Below, in pieces: positions 34,411-42,748 of a DNA stretch of 50,938 bases. A program made the translations under genes and the position numbers. The notes below the pieces were generated by a model. The model did not search any database. It was given only the letters and a program-made list of their open reading frames with translations, and was not told where the DNA came from. This stretch comes from Bacteroidaceae bacterium. GTDB lineage: Bacteria > Bacteroidota > Bacteroidia > Bacteroidales > Bacteroidaceae. Location: contig JAFSKK010000065.1 of assembly GCA_017448965.1 (NCBI GenBank), positions 1-50,938 on the forward strand, read 5' to 3'. The stretch's first letter is position 1; the number at the start of each line of letters is the position of its first letter.

Positions 34411-35274
34411 ATGGGATTGTTGAAGAAGAATCCACGGAATTGGCACGTGAAGAGTGGTCAACCACTCACGGAAATGGACAAGAGGATTCTGTATTTTCAG
34501 AACAAGGGACATCTCGTTCCAACTCGCGATTTAATCAAGACTCCTGAACAGATAGAGGGCATCCGCAAGGCGGGTGTGCTCAACACCGCTGTGCTCGACC
34601 TTGTGGCAGAGAAGATTCATGAAGGTATGTCAACGCTGGAGATTGACAAACTGGTGTATGACTTCACCACCAAACACGGTGGCATTCCTGCTCCGCTCAA
34701 CTATGAGGGCTTCCCCAAGAGTTGCTGCACCAGCATCAACGAGGTGGTGTGTCACGGCATCCCCTGCGAGGAAGACGTGTTGGAAGAGGGCGATATCATC
34801 AATGTGGATTGCACCACCATTCTGGATGGCTACTTTGCCGATGCCAGCCGTATGTTCATCATCGGCCGCACCACGCCTGAACGTGAACGCCTGGTGCAAG
34901 TGGCCAAGGAATGTATGGAGATTGGTGCTGAGGCTTGCAAACCTTACACGTTTGTGGGCGATTCTGCAGCAGCCATCACCAAGCATGCGCACAAGAATGG
35001 TTGCACGGTGGTTCGTGACCTCTGCGGACATGGTGTGGGCAATGCGTTCCACGAAGACCCTGACATGGAGCATTATGGAAAGAAAGGTACAGGCATGCTG
35101 CTGGTGCCAGGTATGGTGTTCACCATCGAACCGATGATTAACGCAGGCGGTTGGCAGGTGTTTGTCGATAGTGATGATGACTGGACAGTGGTGACCGACG
35201 ACTACAGCGACTCGGCACAATGGGAACATACCTATGTGATGACGGAAGAAGGATTGGAAACACTCACATATTAA
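34411..35274 (+). CDS. map: Methionine aminopeptidase, type I
   Basis: Removes the initiator methionine from nascent proteins. 287 aa with an N-terminal extension of about 40 residues before the catalytic fold (LIKTPEQIEGIRKAGVLNT). Metal ligands and active site can be seen: HGIP, NVDCTTILDGYFADAS (two Asp), GHGVGNAFHEDP (His), FTIEPMIN (Glu), and WEHTYVMTEEG (Glu). The extension is shorter than a SEC-C zinc motif and has no cysteines. It is followed by tsaD after 6 nt in a run of translation-linked genes. Confidence 0.97.
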   Translation: MGLLKKNPRNWHVKSGQPLTEMDKRILYFQNKGHLVPTRDLIKTPEQIEGIRKAGVLNTAVLDLVAEKIHEGMSTLEIDKLVYDFTTKHGGIPAPLNYEGFPKSCCTSINEVVCHGIPCEEDVLEEGDIINVDCTTILDGYFADASRMFIIGRTTPERERLVQVAKECMEIGAEACKPYTFVGDSAAAITKHAHKNGCTVVRDLCGHGVGNAFHEDPDMEHYGKKGTGMLLVPGMVFTIEPMINAGGWQVFVDSDDDWTVVTDDYSDSAQWEHTYVMTEEGLETLTY

Positions 35275-35280
35275 ATATAT

Positions 35281-36297
35281 ATGTATATTTTGGCGATAGA
35301 AAGTTCGTGTGACGACACGAGTGCGGCAGTCTTGAAAGACGGTATTTTGTTGAGCAATGTGACCGCCTCGCAAGCCGTGCATGAGGAATATGGTGGGGTG
35401 GTGCCTGAATTGGCGAGCCGTGCTCATCAGCAAAACATCGTGCCTGTGGTGGATGCAGCCATCAAGCGGGCAGGTATCACGAAGGAAGACCTCAATGCTG
35501 TTGCCTTCACAAGAGGGCCGGGTTTGATGGGAAGCCTTTTGGTGGGTGTGAGTTTTGCCAAGGGCTTTGCAAGAAGTCTCGGCATTCCGATGATTGACGT
35601 GAACCACCTGCAAGGTCATGTGTTGGCTCATTTCATCCGTGAGAGTGAAGATGATCACGATCAGCCGACTTTCCCATATCTGTGTTTGCTCGTCAGTGGC
35701 GGCAATAGCCAGATTGTGAAGGTGAACTCCTATAAGGATATGGAGATATTGGGACAAACCATTGACGATGCGGCTGGTGAGGCGATTGACAAGTGTTCCA
35801 AAGTGATGGGGCTTGGCTATCCAGGTGGTCCTATCATCGACAAGTTGGCGCGTCAAGGAAATCCAGAGGCATTCGAGTTTTCGAAACCAGACATTGCAGG
35901 TTACGATTACAGTTTCTCAGGCTTGAAGACTTCGTTCCTCTATCATCTGAGAGATTGGTTAAAGGACGACCCTGACTTCATCGAGCACCACAAAGAAGAC
36001 TTAGCGGCATCGTTGGAGAAAACGATTGTTGATATCCTTATGAAGAAACTCCGCAAGGCGGTGAAGGACACGGGCATCAAGCAGGTGGCTGTGGCTGGTG
36101 GTGTGAGTGCTAACAACGGACTTCGTAACGCATTCCGCGATCATGCGAGGCGCTACAAATGGAAGATTTTCATTCCAAAGTTCTCCTACACGACTGACAA
36201 TGCGGCTATGATTGGCATTACGGGCTACTTCAAGTATCTCGACAAAGACTTTGCATCCATTGATTTACCTGCCTACGCACGAGTGGAAAAGTTGTAG
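35281..36297 (+). CDS. tsaD: tRNA threonylcarbamoyladenosine synthase subunit TsaD
   Basis: Transfers the threonylcarbamoyl group to A37 of tRNAs that read ANN codons, with TsaB and TsaE. 338 aa, ASKHA fold: N-terminal AIESSCDDTSAAVL, metal ligands His109 and His113 in VNHLQGHVLAHF, LCLLVSGGNSQIV, and the C-terminal SYTTDNAAMIGI. The stop codon TAG (36295-36297) sits in the first unit of an octamer repeat. Confidence 0.97.
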   Translation: MYILAIESSCDDTSAAVLKDGILLSNVTASQAVHEEYGGVVPELASRAHQQNIVPVVDAAIKRAGITKEDLNAVAFTRGPGLMGSLLVGVSFAKGFARSLGIPMIDVNHLQGHVLAHFIRESEDDHDQPTFPYLCLLVSGGNSQIVKVNSYKDMEILGQTIDDAAGEAIDKCSKVMGLGYPGGPIIDKLARQGNPEAFEFSKPDIAGYDYSFSGLKTSFLYHLRDWLKDDPDFIEHHKEDLAASLEKTIVDILMKKLRKAVKDTGIKQVAVAGGVSANNGLRNAFRDHARRYKWKIFIPKFSYTTDNAAMIGITGYFKYLDKDFASIDLPAYARVEKL

Positions 36298-36315
36298 AAT
36301 TGATAAATTGAAGTG
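36292..36315 (+). repeat. Three-octamer repeat between tsaD and rsmE
   Basis: TTGTAGAA, TTGATAAA, TTGAAGTG: three 8-mers filling the gap exactly. The tsaD stop lies in the first unit and the rsmE ATG (36316) directly follows the last. Confidence 0.85.
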
Positions 36316-37059
36316 ATGAAAGAGGTTCGTTTCTTCTATGTTCCTAACGCTTCGAGCGTGAATGAGTTGCCAGAAGAGGAGGCTCAGCATGCTGTGCGTG
36401 TGCTCCGTATGGAGATGGGCGACGAGATGATGCTGATGGATGGACAAGGCACTTTCTATCGTGCCGTTGTGACCGAAGCGACCAAGAAGCGTTGCTTTTT
36501 CCGCATAGAAGAAAACTTACCACAGAAACGGCAATGGCAGCCTCATCTTCATCTGGCTATGGCGCCTACGAAGAATATGGACAGGACGGAGTGGTTCGCA
36601 GAAAAGGCGACGGAGATAGGGTTTGACGAACTGAGCTTCTTGCGTTGCCGATGGTCAGCACGGACGGTCGTCAAGACAGAACGCATAGAGAAGATACTTG
36701 TTTCTGCGATGAAGCAAAGCCATAAGGCATGGAAACCTGTCCTGAATGAGATGACGGATTTCAAGGTCTTCTTGCAAGAGATAGAGGAAAGGGAGAAGGC
36801 GAGTGGAAAGACGATGCAGAAGTTCATCTGTCATTGTTACGAAGAGGAAGGATTGGGCGAGAAAGTGGCGTTGAAGGATGCTGTCAAGAGTGGGGAAGAC
36901 GTGTTGGTATTGGTGGGTCCCGAGGGTGATTTCTCCATTGACGAAGTGAAGCTGGCAGAGTCGAAAGGCTTTCAAAGCGTGACACTTGGCAAGAGCCGAC
37001 TGAGAACAGAAACGGCGGCTCTGGTGGCGGTGCATATTATTAACTTAATCAATCAATAA
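36316..37059 (+). CDS. rsmE: 16S rRNA m3U1498 methyltransferase RsmE
   Basis: 247 aa SPOUT-class methyltransferase that methylates U1498 of 16S rRNA. PUA-like N-terminal domain (FFYVPNASSVNELPEEEAQH, VLRMEMGDEMMLMDG) and a C-terminal knot domain with LVLVGPEGDFSIDEVKLAES and SVTLGKSRLRTETAALVA. ATG at 36316 is chosen; a GTG directly before it is not needed. It lies 4 nt before the DUF4836 gene. Confidence 0.95.
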   Translation: MKEVRFFYVPNASSVNELPEEEAQHAVRVLRMEMGDEMMLMDGQGTFYRAVVTEATKKRCFFRIEENLPQKRQWQPHLHLAMAPTKNMDRTEWFAEKATEIGFDELSFLRCRWSARTVVKTERIEKILVSAMKQSHKAWKPVLNEMTDFKVFLQEIEEREKASGKTMQKFICHCYEEEGLGEKVALKDAVKSGEDVLVLVGPEGDFSIDEVKLAESKGFQSVTLGKSRLRTETAALVAVHIINLINQ

Positions 37060-37063
37060 CATC

Positions 37064-38548
37064 ATGAAAAAGTTTCATTTAATTGCAGCGGTGGTGCTGG
37101 CAGTCTTAGCGTTGAGCTCTTGTACCAACACGGATTACAAGAATGTGATACCTGCTAACGCACCATTGGTGATGGAAGTCGATATACGCTCGATTGCAGA
37201 AAAGAGCGAGTTTCAGCAATCGAAAGGTATGCAAGAGTTGGAGAAAAGTCTCTCGGCTGTTGTTGCTGCCAAGGACATGGAGAAGGTGAAAGGATACATC
37301 GAAGATCCCATGTCAATGGGTATTGACTTTAGTATGCCTGTCTATGCGTTTATGGTGGACATGCAGACGTTGGGCTTGACCATGAAGGTGGATGATGAGG
37401 ATGCCGTGAAAGATTTCCTGTTGTTGCTCAACAAGCAAGGTATGGCTTCAAAGCCTCAAGAGAAGAACAATTTGATTTGTGGCACCTTGTTGGATGACGT
37501 GTCTTATACATACGATGGTACTACATTCCTTTTGTTGGCATCGCTGGAGAAAAGTGGTGGTGCCAAAATGTCAAAATTGGCGCAACGGTTGATGGATCAG
37601 AAGAGGGAAGACAGTTTCTTCTATGTGAAAGATGTTTGGAAAACTGAACTGTATGGTCCTGTGAAATGCTATGCCTGCGGTGGCAATTTGCCCAAGGAGG
37701 TGATGACTCCATTGCTGGAGCTCTTCCCTAAGAACATCAAACCTTCAGACGTGGACGTTGTGGCTGACCTCAACTTTGAGAAAGGAACGGCAACCCTCAC
37801 TACGGCTTTGATTGCTAAGACTGATGAGGCGCAGAAGTTGATTGATGAGGCGAACGAGAACATGAGCAAGATAGAAGGCCGTTATCTTGACAAGGTGTCT
37901 GACAATGCTGTGATTTGGATGGGTGCAGGCGTGAAAGGAAAGTGGTTGCTGGAGAAAATCAAGGCGAACAAGACGCTGAACGGTTTGCTGTTTGCTTCAG
38001 AACGGGCAGTTGATGCGGGGCAGATGCTCCAAGCAATTGATGGAGATGTCTCTTTGGAACTTTCCGCTTCAGAAGTGAACCCAAACGATGTGGAATACAT
38101 GATGTATGCAAAGTTGGATAACTCGAAATTCCTTGCCGATGTGAATGACTGGAAACAGAGCCACAAAGAGTTTGGCATCGACATGAAAGATAAAGGAAAC
38201 AACCAATATCTACTCACATTGGATGGACAGACATACGAATGGGGCGTTCAGGATGATGACCTCTATTGGGGAACTGTTCAGGCATTCAATCATTCGAAGG
38301 AATCGACAGGCGCCTTTTTGAGGCCATACGAGAAAGCAATTAAGAAAAGTCAAGTGTTCTTCATTCTTGATTTGGATGCGTTAGGAAGAGAGGCTGGAAT
38401 GAGCACTGTGGGTTTGGCCTCACAGGTGTATGGGCATTATCTCCACATCAACCGCATCATTGTGCAATCATGGTCAGCAAACGGAATGGCTCTGACCATA
38501 GTGCAGGAGAACCAGGACGAGAACTTCTTGAAACAAATACTTCAATGA
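37064..38548 (+). CDS. DUF4836-family lipoprotein
   Basis: 494 aa. Signal peptide with lipobox LALSSC (Cys about 20). The start of the mature part (NVIPANAPLVMEVDIRSIAEKS) and the later LSASEVNPNDVEYMMYAKLDN are typical of DUF4836, a Bacteroidales family related in layout to the DUF3352-type paired-domain lipoproteins. Function unknown. Its TGA overlaps the ATG of the ABC ATPase gene (ATGA), suggesting that the three genes work together. Confidence 0.85.
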   Translation: MKKFHLIAAVVLAVLALSSCTNTDYKNVIPANAPLVMEVDIRSIAEKSEFQQSKGMQELEKSLSAVVAAKDMEKVKGYIEDPMSMGIDFSMPVYAFMVDMQTLGLTMKVDDEDAVKDFLLLLNKQGMASKPQEKNNLICGTLLDDVSYTYDGTTFLLLASLEKSGGAKMSKLAQRLMDQKREDSFFYVKDVWKTELYGPVKCYACGGNLPKEVMTPLLELFPKNIKPSDVDVVADLNFEKGTATLTTALIAKTDEAQKLIDEANENMSKIEGRYLDKVSDNAVIWMGAGVKGKWLLEKIKANKTLNGLLFASERAVDAGQMLQAIDGDVSLELSASEVNPNDVEYMMYAKLDNSKFLADVNDWKQSHKEFGIDMKDKGNNQYLLTLDGQTYEWGVQDDDLYWGTVQAFNHSKESTGAFLRPYEKAIKKSQVFFILDLDALGREAGMSTVGLASQVYGHYLHINRIIVQSWSANGMALTIVQENQDENFLKQILQ

Positions 38549-39189
38549 ATAAGATAGAACTGATTCATACGCTGCCTAACGTGTTTCAGAGTCGTACAGA
38601 TATTGTGAGCGACATCTGGAATCAGGACGTAACTTTTGAGAAGGGCAAGAAATATCTGGTGGAAGCCAATTCGGGCACGGGCAAATCGTCGTTGTGCAGT
38701 TATATTTATGGGTATCGCCACGACTATCAGGGGCAGATACTCTTTGATGGCGAGGACATCCGCAGATATGCGGTGGCAAAGTGGACGGACATCCGCAAGA
38801 ATCACTTTGCCCTGTTGTGGCAAGAGTTACGCATGTTCCCAGAACTGACTGCTTGGGAGAATGTGGAAATCAAGAATAAACTGACGGGGTATCAGACAAA
38901 AGAGCAGATTCTTGAATGGTTTGATATGCTGGGCATCACAGATAAACTGGATGCCAAGATGGGACGCATGTCGTTTGGTCAACAGCAACGTGTCGCATTG
39001 ATTCGTGCCTTGTGTCAGCCTTTCGATTTCCTGTTTGTCGATGAACCTATCAGCCACTTGGACGACACCAACTCGGCCATCATGGGACGCATCATGACTG
39101 CTGAGGCTGACAAACAGGGTGCGGGCATCATCGCTACGAGTATTGGCAAGCATATCGATTTGGAGTATGAAAGAGTGTTTAACCTATAA
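38545..39189 (+). CDS. ABC transporter ATP-binding protein (LolD/MacB-like)
   Basis: 214 aa. Walker A EANSGTGKSSL, Q-loop LLWQELRMFPELTAWENV, signature MSFGQQQRVALIRAL, Walker B FLFVDEPISHLDD. The signature is FGQQQ rather than SGGQQ, which is a mild deviation. Size and sequence fit the LolD/FtsE/MacB ATPases that drive FtsX-type permeases rather than substrate pumps. Start by the ATGA overlap with DUF4836. It is directly followed by the permease. Confidence 0.92.
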   Translation: MNKIELIHTLPNVFQSRTDIVSDIWNQDVTFEKGKKYLVEANSGTGKSSLCSYIYGYRHDYQGQILFDGEDIRRYAVAKWTDIRKNHFALLWQELRMFPELTAWENVEIKNKLTGYQTKEQILEWFDMLGITDKLDAKMGRMSFGQQQRVALIRALCQPFDFLFVDEPISHLDDTNSAIMGRIMTAEADKQGAGIIATSIGKHIDLEYERVFNL

Positions 39190-40401
39190 ATGGTGATGAA
39201 GATGAAACTGGTTTGGAAACTTTTAAGACAGCACATCAGCATCCCGCAGTTTTTGGGGTTCTTCTTTGCCAATCTGGTGGGTGTGGTCATCATACTGCTG
39301 GGTGTGCAGTTCTACAACGACTATAAGGCACTTGACAATGAGGATAGTTTCATGAAGGCTGACTATCTGATTGTCAACAAGAAGATAGGTGCACTTTCAG
39401 GCTTGACGGGCAAGAGCAATGCTTTCACCCGTGCAGAAATTGAGGAACTGAAGAATGAGGACTTTGTGGAACGCATCGGTGCTTTCACGCCCAGTTCCTT
39501 CAATGTGAAAGCTCGCTTTGATGTGGAGGGTTTTGTGAACTTCTCCACAGAGATGTTCTTCGAGAGTGTGCCAGATGAGTTTGTCGATGTGAAGAGTGAT
39601 GCGTGGGATTATCAGGAGGGGAGCAACGAAATTCCCATCATCCTGCCTAAGAACTACCTTGACCTCTATAACTTCGGTTATGCACAAGGAAAGGGATTGC
39701 CCAAACTCAGCGAGGGCATCTTGGGCGCGATGAAACTGAATGTTCAGATTGCGGGCAATGGAAATAATGATAGTTTTGACGGCCGCATTGTCGGCTTCTC
39801 ATCACGCCTCAACACGATTCTGGTGCCTGAGAAATTCATGCAATGGGCGAATCAGCAATATGCTGACGGTGAGGCTGTAAAAGAACCGACGCGACTGATT
39901 ATGGAGGTTAACAATCCTACCGATGACCGCATCACCAGTTATTTGCAGGAACGTGATTATGAGACGGACGAAGACAAACTGGATGCCTCAAAGACCACTT
40001 TCATTCTGCGTGTTATTGTCAGCATCGTGATGGTGGTGGGTATGGTCATCAGCATTCTTTCTATTTACATCTTGATGTTGAGCGTGTTCCTTCTTGTGCA
40101 GAAGAACAGCACCAAGCTGGAGAACCTCTTGCTCATTGGCTTTTCGCCTGCCAAAGTTTCCTTCCCATATCAGGCATTGACGGTGGGGTTGAACGTGCTG
40201 GTGTTCGTTTTGGCGGTAGTCATCATGTTGCTGGTGAGAGGCATCTATTTGGAGATGTTCGAGAACTTCTTCCCCGACCTTCAGGTGCCAGGCATTTGGC
40301 AGGCATTGGTTGTGGGCATGGGCTTGCTGGTCATAGTAAGCATCTTCAACATCATTGCTGTGTATGGTAAGGTGATGAGCATTTGGAAAAGAAAGGATTG
40401 A
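39190..40401 (+). CDS. ABC transporter permease, FtsX/MacB-like
   Basis: 403 aa. One N-terminal membrane helix (FLGFFFANLVGVVIILLGVQF), an extracytoplasmic domain of about 220 residues, then three C-terminal helices (VSIVMVVGMVISILSIYILML, LNVLVFVLAVVIMLLV and VVGMGLLVIVSIFNIIAVY). This 1+3 topology is that of FtsX/LolCE/MacB permeases, which act mechanically on periplasmic partners. The stop codon of the ATPase gene directly precedes its ATG. The likely partner is the DUF4836 lipoprotein encoded just upstream (inference). Confidence 0.9.
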   Translation: MVMKMKLVWKLLRQHISIPQFLGFFFANLVGVVIILLGVQFYNDYKALDNEDSFMKADYLIVNKKIGALSGLTGKSNAFTRAEIEELKNEDFVERIGAFTPSSFNVKARFDVEGFVNFSTEMFFESVPDEFVDVKSDAWDYQEGSNEIPIILPKNYLDLYNFGYAQGKGLPKLSEGILGAMKLNVQIAGNGNNDSFDGRIVGFSSRLNTILVPEKFMQWANQQYADGEAVKEPTRLIMEVNNPTDDRITSYLQERDYETDEDKLDASKTTFILRVIVSIVMVVGMVISILSIYILMLSVFLLVQKNSTKLENLLLIGFSPAKVSFPYQALTVGLNVLVFVLAVVIMLLVRGIYLEMFENFFPDLQVPGIWQALVVGMGLLVIVSIFNIIAVYGKVMSIWKRKD

Positions 40402-40421
40402 AGAATTGAAGAATTGAAGTT
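40398..40421 (+). repeat. Three-octamer repeat between the ABC permease and kinase genes
   Basis: TTGAAGAA, TTGAAGAA, TTGAAGTT. The permease stop TGA (40399-40401) lies in the first unit and the next ATG (40423) follows the last by one base. Confidence 0.88.
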
Positions 40422-40422
40422 T

Positions 40423-42006
40423 ATGGATAGAATCATTCATCTCTATAAGGGTTTGACAGGCGCAGAGCCTCAAAGCATCATTCCGTTGGCAGGTGCTGGC
40501 AGCAATCGACGGTATTTCCGCGTCTATGGCGGCGAAGAACTCTTGACTCTTGCTCCTTGCTCCTTGCCCCTTAATTCTCTCATCGCTGTCATCGGAACCA
40601 ATCAGGAAGAGAATGATGCCTTTGTTTATCTGTCCCGCTTCTTTCGGACAAACGATTTGCCTGTGCCTTCTGTGCTGGCTGTTTCAGAAGATCAAATGGT
40701 GTATCTGCAGGAGGATTGTGGCGAGGTTTCTCTGTATTCCTTCATGGCTCAACATCGACAGGAGGATGGCACGTTGGATGCCGAAGCCCTTACAACTTTG
40801 CGACAAACCATTCAGGTGTTGCCAAGTTTTCAGTTCTCAACTGTTGATAAAGATGAAGCAGAGGAGATTTTTGCCCATTGCTATCCACAACGCGAGATGG
40901 ATAGAACCAGTGTTATGTTCGACCTCAACTATTTCAAGTATTGCTTTCTGAAATTGGTGGGTGTTGAGTTTAACGAGTTCAAGTTACAACAGGATTTTGA
41001 ACGCTTGGCGGATGATTTGTTGATGGAGAAGGAGAACACTTTCCTCTATCGAGACTTCCAATCGCGTAACGTGATGCTGAAGGAAGGAAAGCCTTATCTC
41101 ATCGACTTTCAGGGTGGTCGCAAAGGACCTATCTACTACGATGTGGCGTCATTCCTTTGGCAGTCGTCGGCAAAGTTCTCTGACGAGCTGCGCAATTTGC
41201 TGATTGATGAATATCTCGCGGCTTTGCAGTCCTATAAGAAGATTGCTAAAGAAGTCTTCTTGCAACGTCTCCACCTCTTCGTGCTTTTCCGCATTTTGCA
41301 GGTGCTTGGCGCATACGGCTACAGAGGCTTGTGGGAAAAGAAGGTTTATTTTGCCAATAGCATTCCATTGGCCATCAATAACTTGCAAAAGGAACTCTCA
41401 TTGGCCACATGTGATGCTTATCCTTTCCTAAAGGGGGTCTGCCAATCTCTCATCGCGTGGAATGCTGAGAAAGAAAAGATTTGGGCAACCGAAGCAGCCA
41501 AGAAAGCCAAAGTGGCTGCCTATCTGCAAAACGACAAGACATACATTCCGAATGGTTTTCTCCCCACAGAAGGGGGGATGTCCGCAGGACAGAGGGGGTC
41601 TTCTCTTCTTGTTCGTGTTTTCTCTTTCTCTTTCAAGAAGGGGATACCAGAAGATGAAAGCGGAAATGGTGGCGGCTATGTGTTTGATTGTCGCAGCACT
41701 CACAATCCTGGACGTTATGACGAATACAAACCTCTCACGGGTTTAGATCAACCAGTCATCGATTTTCTTGAAGCAGATGGCGAGATTCTCACCTTCCTTG
41801 AGAGCGTGTACAAAATCGTCGATTTCCACGTCGCCCGTTTTAAGGAGCGCGGCTTTGCCAACATGCAGATTAGTTTTGGCTGTACAGGTGGTCGCCATCG
41901 TTCTGTCTATAGTGCTCAGCACGTTGCAGAACACATCCACGAGAAGTTTGGCGTGGAAGTACGTATTTGCCACAGAGAACAAAATATCACACAAGAACTC
42001 AAATAA
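40423..42006 (+). CDS. Fusion of an AmgK-type sugar kinase and a RapZ C-terminal domain
   Basis: 527 aa. Residues about 1-370 are an aminoglycoside-phosphotransferase-like kinase of the AmgK type (N-acetylmuramate/N-acetylglucosamine 1-kinase): AGSNRRYFRV near the N-terminus, catalytic Asp211 in LYRDFQSRNVML and metal-binding Asp228 in LIDFQGG. Residues about 398-527 are a RapZ-C domain (KKGIPEDESGNGGGYVFDCR, THNPGRYDEYK, then SFGCTGGRHRSVY), the part of E. coli RapZ that binds glucosamine-6-phosphate. The next gene encodes a MurU-like enzyme, the usual AmgK partner. This suggests an amino-sugar salvage kinase regulated by GlcN6P (inference). Two repeat-derived segments lie inside: a five-heptad module (40540-40574) near residue 45 and a G-rich palindrome (41560-41600) in the linker. 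The catalytic residues are intact. Confidence 0.85.
   Translation: MDRIIHLYKGLTGAEPQSIIPLAGAGSNRRYFRVYGGEELLTLAPCSLPLNSLIAVIGTNQEENDAFVYLSRFFRTNDLPVPSVLAVSEDQMVYLQEDCGEVSLYSFMAQHRQEDGTLDAEALTTLRQTIQVLPSFQFSTVDKDEAEEIFAHCYPQREMDRTSVMFDLNYFKYCFLKLVGVEFNEFKLQQDFERLADDLLMEKENTFLYRDFQSRNVMLKEGKPYLIDFQGGRKGPIYYDVASFLWQSSAKFSDELRNLLIDEYLAALQSYKKIAKEVFLQRLHLFVLFRILQVLGAYGYRGLWEKKVYFANSIPLAINNLQKELSLATCDAYPFLKGVCQSLIAWNAEKEKIWATEAAKKAKVAAYLQNDKTYIPNGFLPTEGGMSAGQRGSSLLVRVFSFSFKKGIPEDESGNGGGYVFDCRSTHNPGRYDEYKPLTGLDQPVIDFLEADGEILTFLESVYKIVDFHVARFKERGFANMQISFGCTGGRHRSVYSAQHVAEHIHEKFGVEVRICHREQNITQELK
40540..40574 (+). repeat. Five-heptad repeat inside the kinase coding region
   Basis: Five 7-mers: CTCTTGA, CTCTTGC, TCCTTGC, TCCTTGC, CCCTTAA. 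They encode LLTLAPCSLPLN in a loop between AGSNRRYFRV and SLIAVIGTN. As far as I remember, related kinases have a much shorter loop here. The module has the same length and unit number as the one before pyrK. Confidence 0.8.
41560..41600 (+). repeat. G-rich palindromic insert in the kinase/RapZ linker
   Basis: CTCCCCACAGAAGGGGGGATG followed by the palindrome TGTCCGCAGGACA and AGAGGGGGTC. It encodes PTEGGMSAGQRGS in the inter-domain linker. Composition differs sharply from the surrounding gene. It resembles G/C-rich intergenic repeats seen in other Bacteroidetes, but no second copy was noticed in this window. Confidence 0.5.
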
Positions 42007-42720
42007 ATGAACGCACTTATATTCGCAGCAGGTCTTGGCACCCGCCTCAAACCTCTTACCGACACGATGCCTAAAGCAATGGTGCCTGTCAACGGCAGGC
42101 CTCTCGTGCAGATTCTCATAGAGAAGCTGAAAGGCATTGGCGTAAACGAAATAGTGATTAATGTCCATCACTTTGCTCAGCAAATCATCGATTTTGTGGA
42201 AGCCAACAACAGCTTCGGCATCAATATCAAGTTCAGCGATGAAACTGGTATGTTGCTCGAGACGGGTGGAGGGCTGAAAAAGGCTGTCCGTCTCTTTTCA
42301 GACGAACAGCCTATTCTTGTTCACAATGTGGATATCCTCAGCAATGCTGACCTTTTTTCTCTCTACAACAATGCTGAGACAACCACTCTTCTTGTCTCCC
42401 AACGTGACACCCAGCGTTACCTTCTTTTTGATGACACCAATCGTCTCATCGGTTGGAAGAACATTGCCACGGGTGAGTATAAGTCACCTTTCCCTGATAT
42501 AAAAGAACGTCCTTCGCGTGGGTTGGCTTTCTCTGGCATTCAGGTCTTCCATCCCTCTCTGTTGCCTCTGATGGATTCTTGGCAAGGCAAATTCTCTATC
42601 ATCGATTTCTACCTTTCCATTTGCGACAAGGTGGAAATCAAAGGCTGCTTCGACCCACAACTGCAGTTGCTTGATGTGGGCAAATTAGACTCCATTGCTA
42701 AAGCCGAAGCCTTTTTGTAG
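42007..42720 (+). CDS. MurU-like sugar-1-phosphate nucleotidyltransferase
   Basis: 237 aa. The GT-A-type nucleotidyltransferase signature FAAGLGTRLKPLTDTMPKAM is at the N-terminus, with VHNVDILSN (metal Asp) in the middle. In the AmgK-MurU pathway the MurU enzyme uses the sugar 1-phosphate made by AmgK to form UDP-MurNAc, bypassing de novo synthesis. Position directly after the kinase stop (no gap) supports that role; other NDP-sugars are possible. It is the last gene of the plus-strand run, convergent with the STAS gene, with only 28 bp between and no obvious terminator. Confidence 0.87.
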   Translation: MNALIFAAGLGTRLKPLTDTMPKAMVPVNGRPLVQILIEKLKGIGVNEIVINVHHFAQQIIDFVEANNSFGINIKFSDETGMLLETGGGLKKAVRLFSDEQPILVHNVDILSNADLFSLYNNAETTTLLVSQRDTQRYLLFDDTNRLIGWKNIATGEYKSPFPDIKERPSRGLAFSGIQVFHPSLLPLMDSWQGKFSIIDFYLSICDKVEIKGCFDPQLQLLDVGKLDSIAKAEAFL

Positions 42721-42748
42721 CCGTAGAGGAGGAGTTCTAGAAGTGGCT

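Noticed and set aside
38470-38544. Upstream start for the ABC ATPase gene
   Set aside because: It would lie inside the DUF4836 gene. The ATGA overlap start gives the normal ATPase N-terminus.
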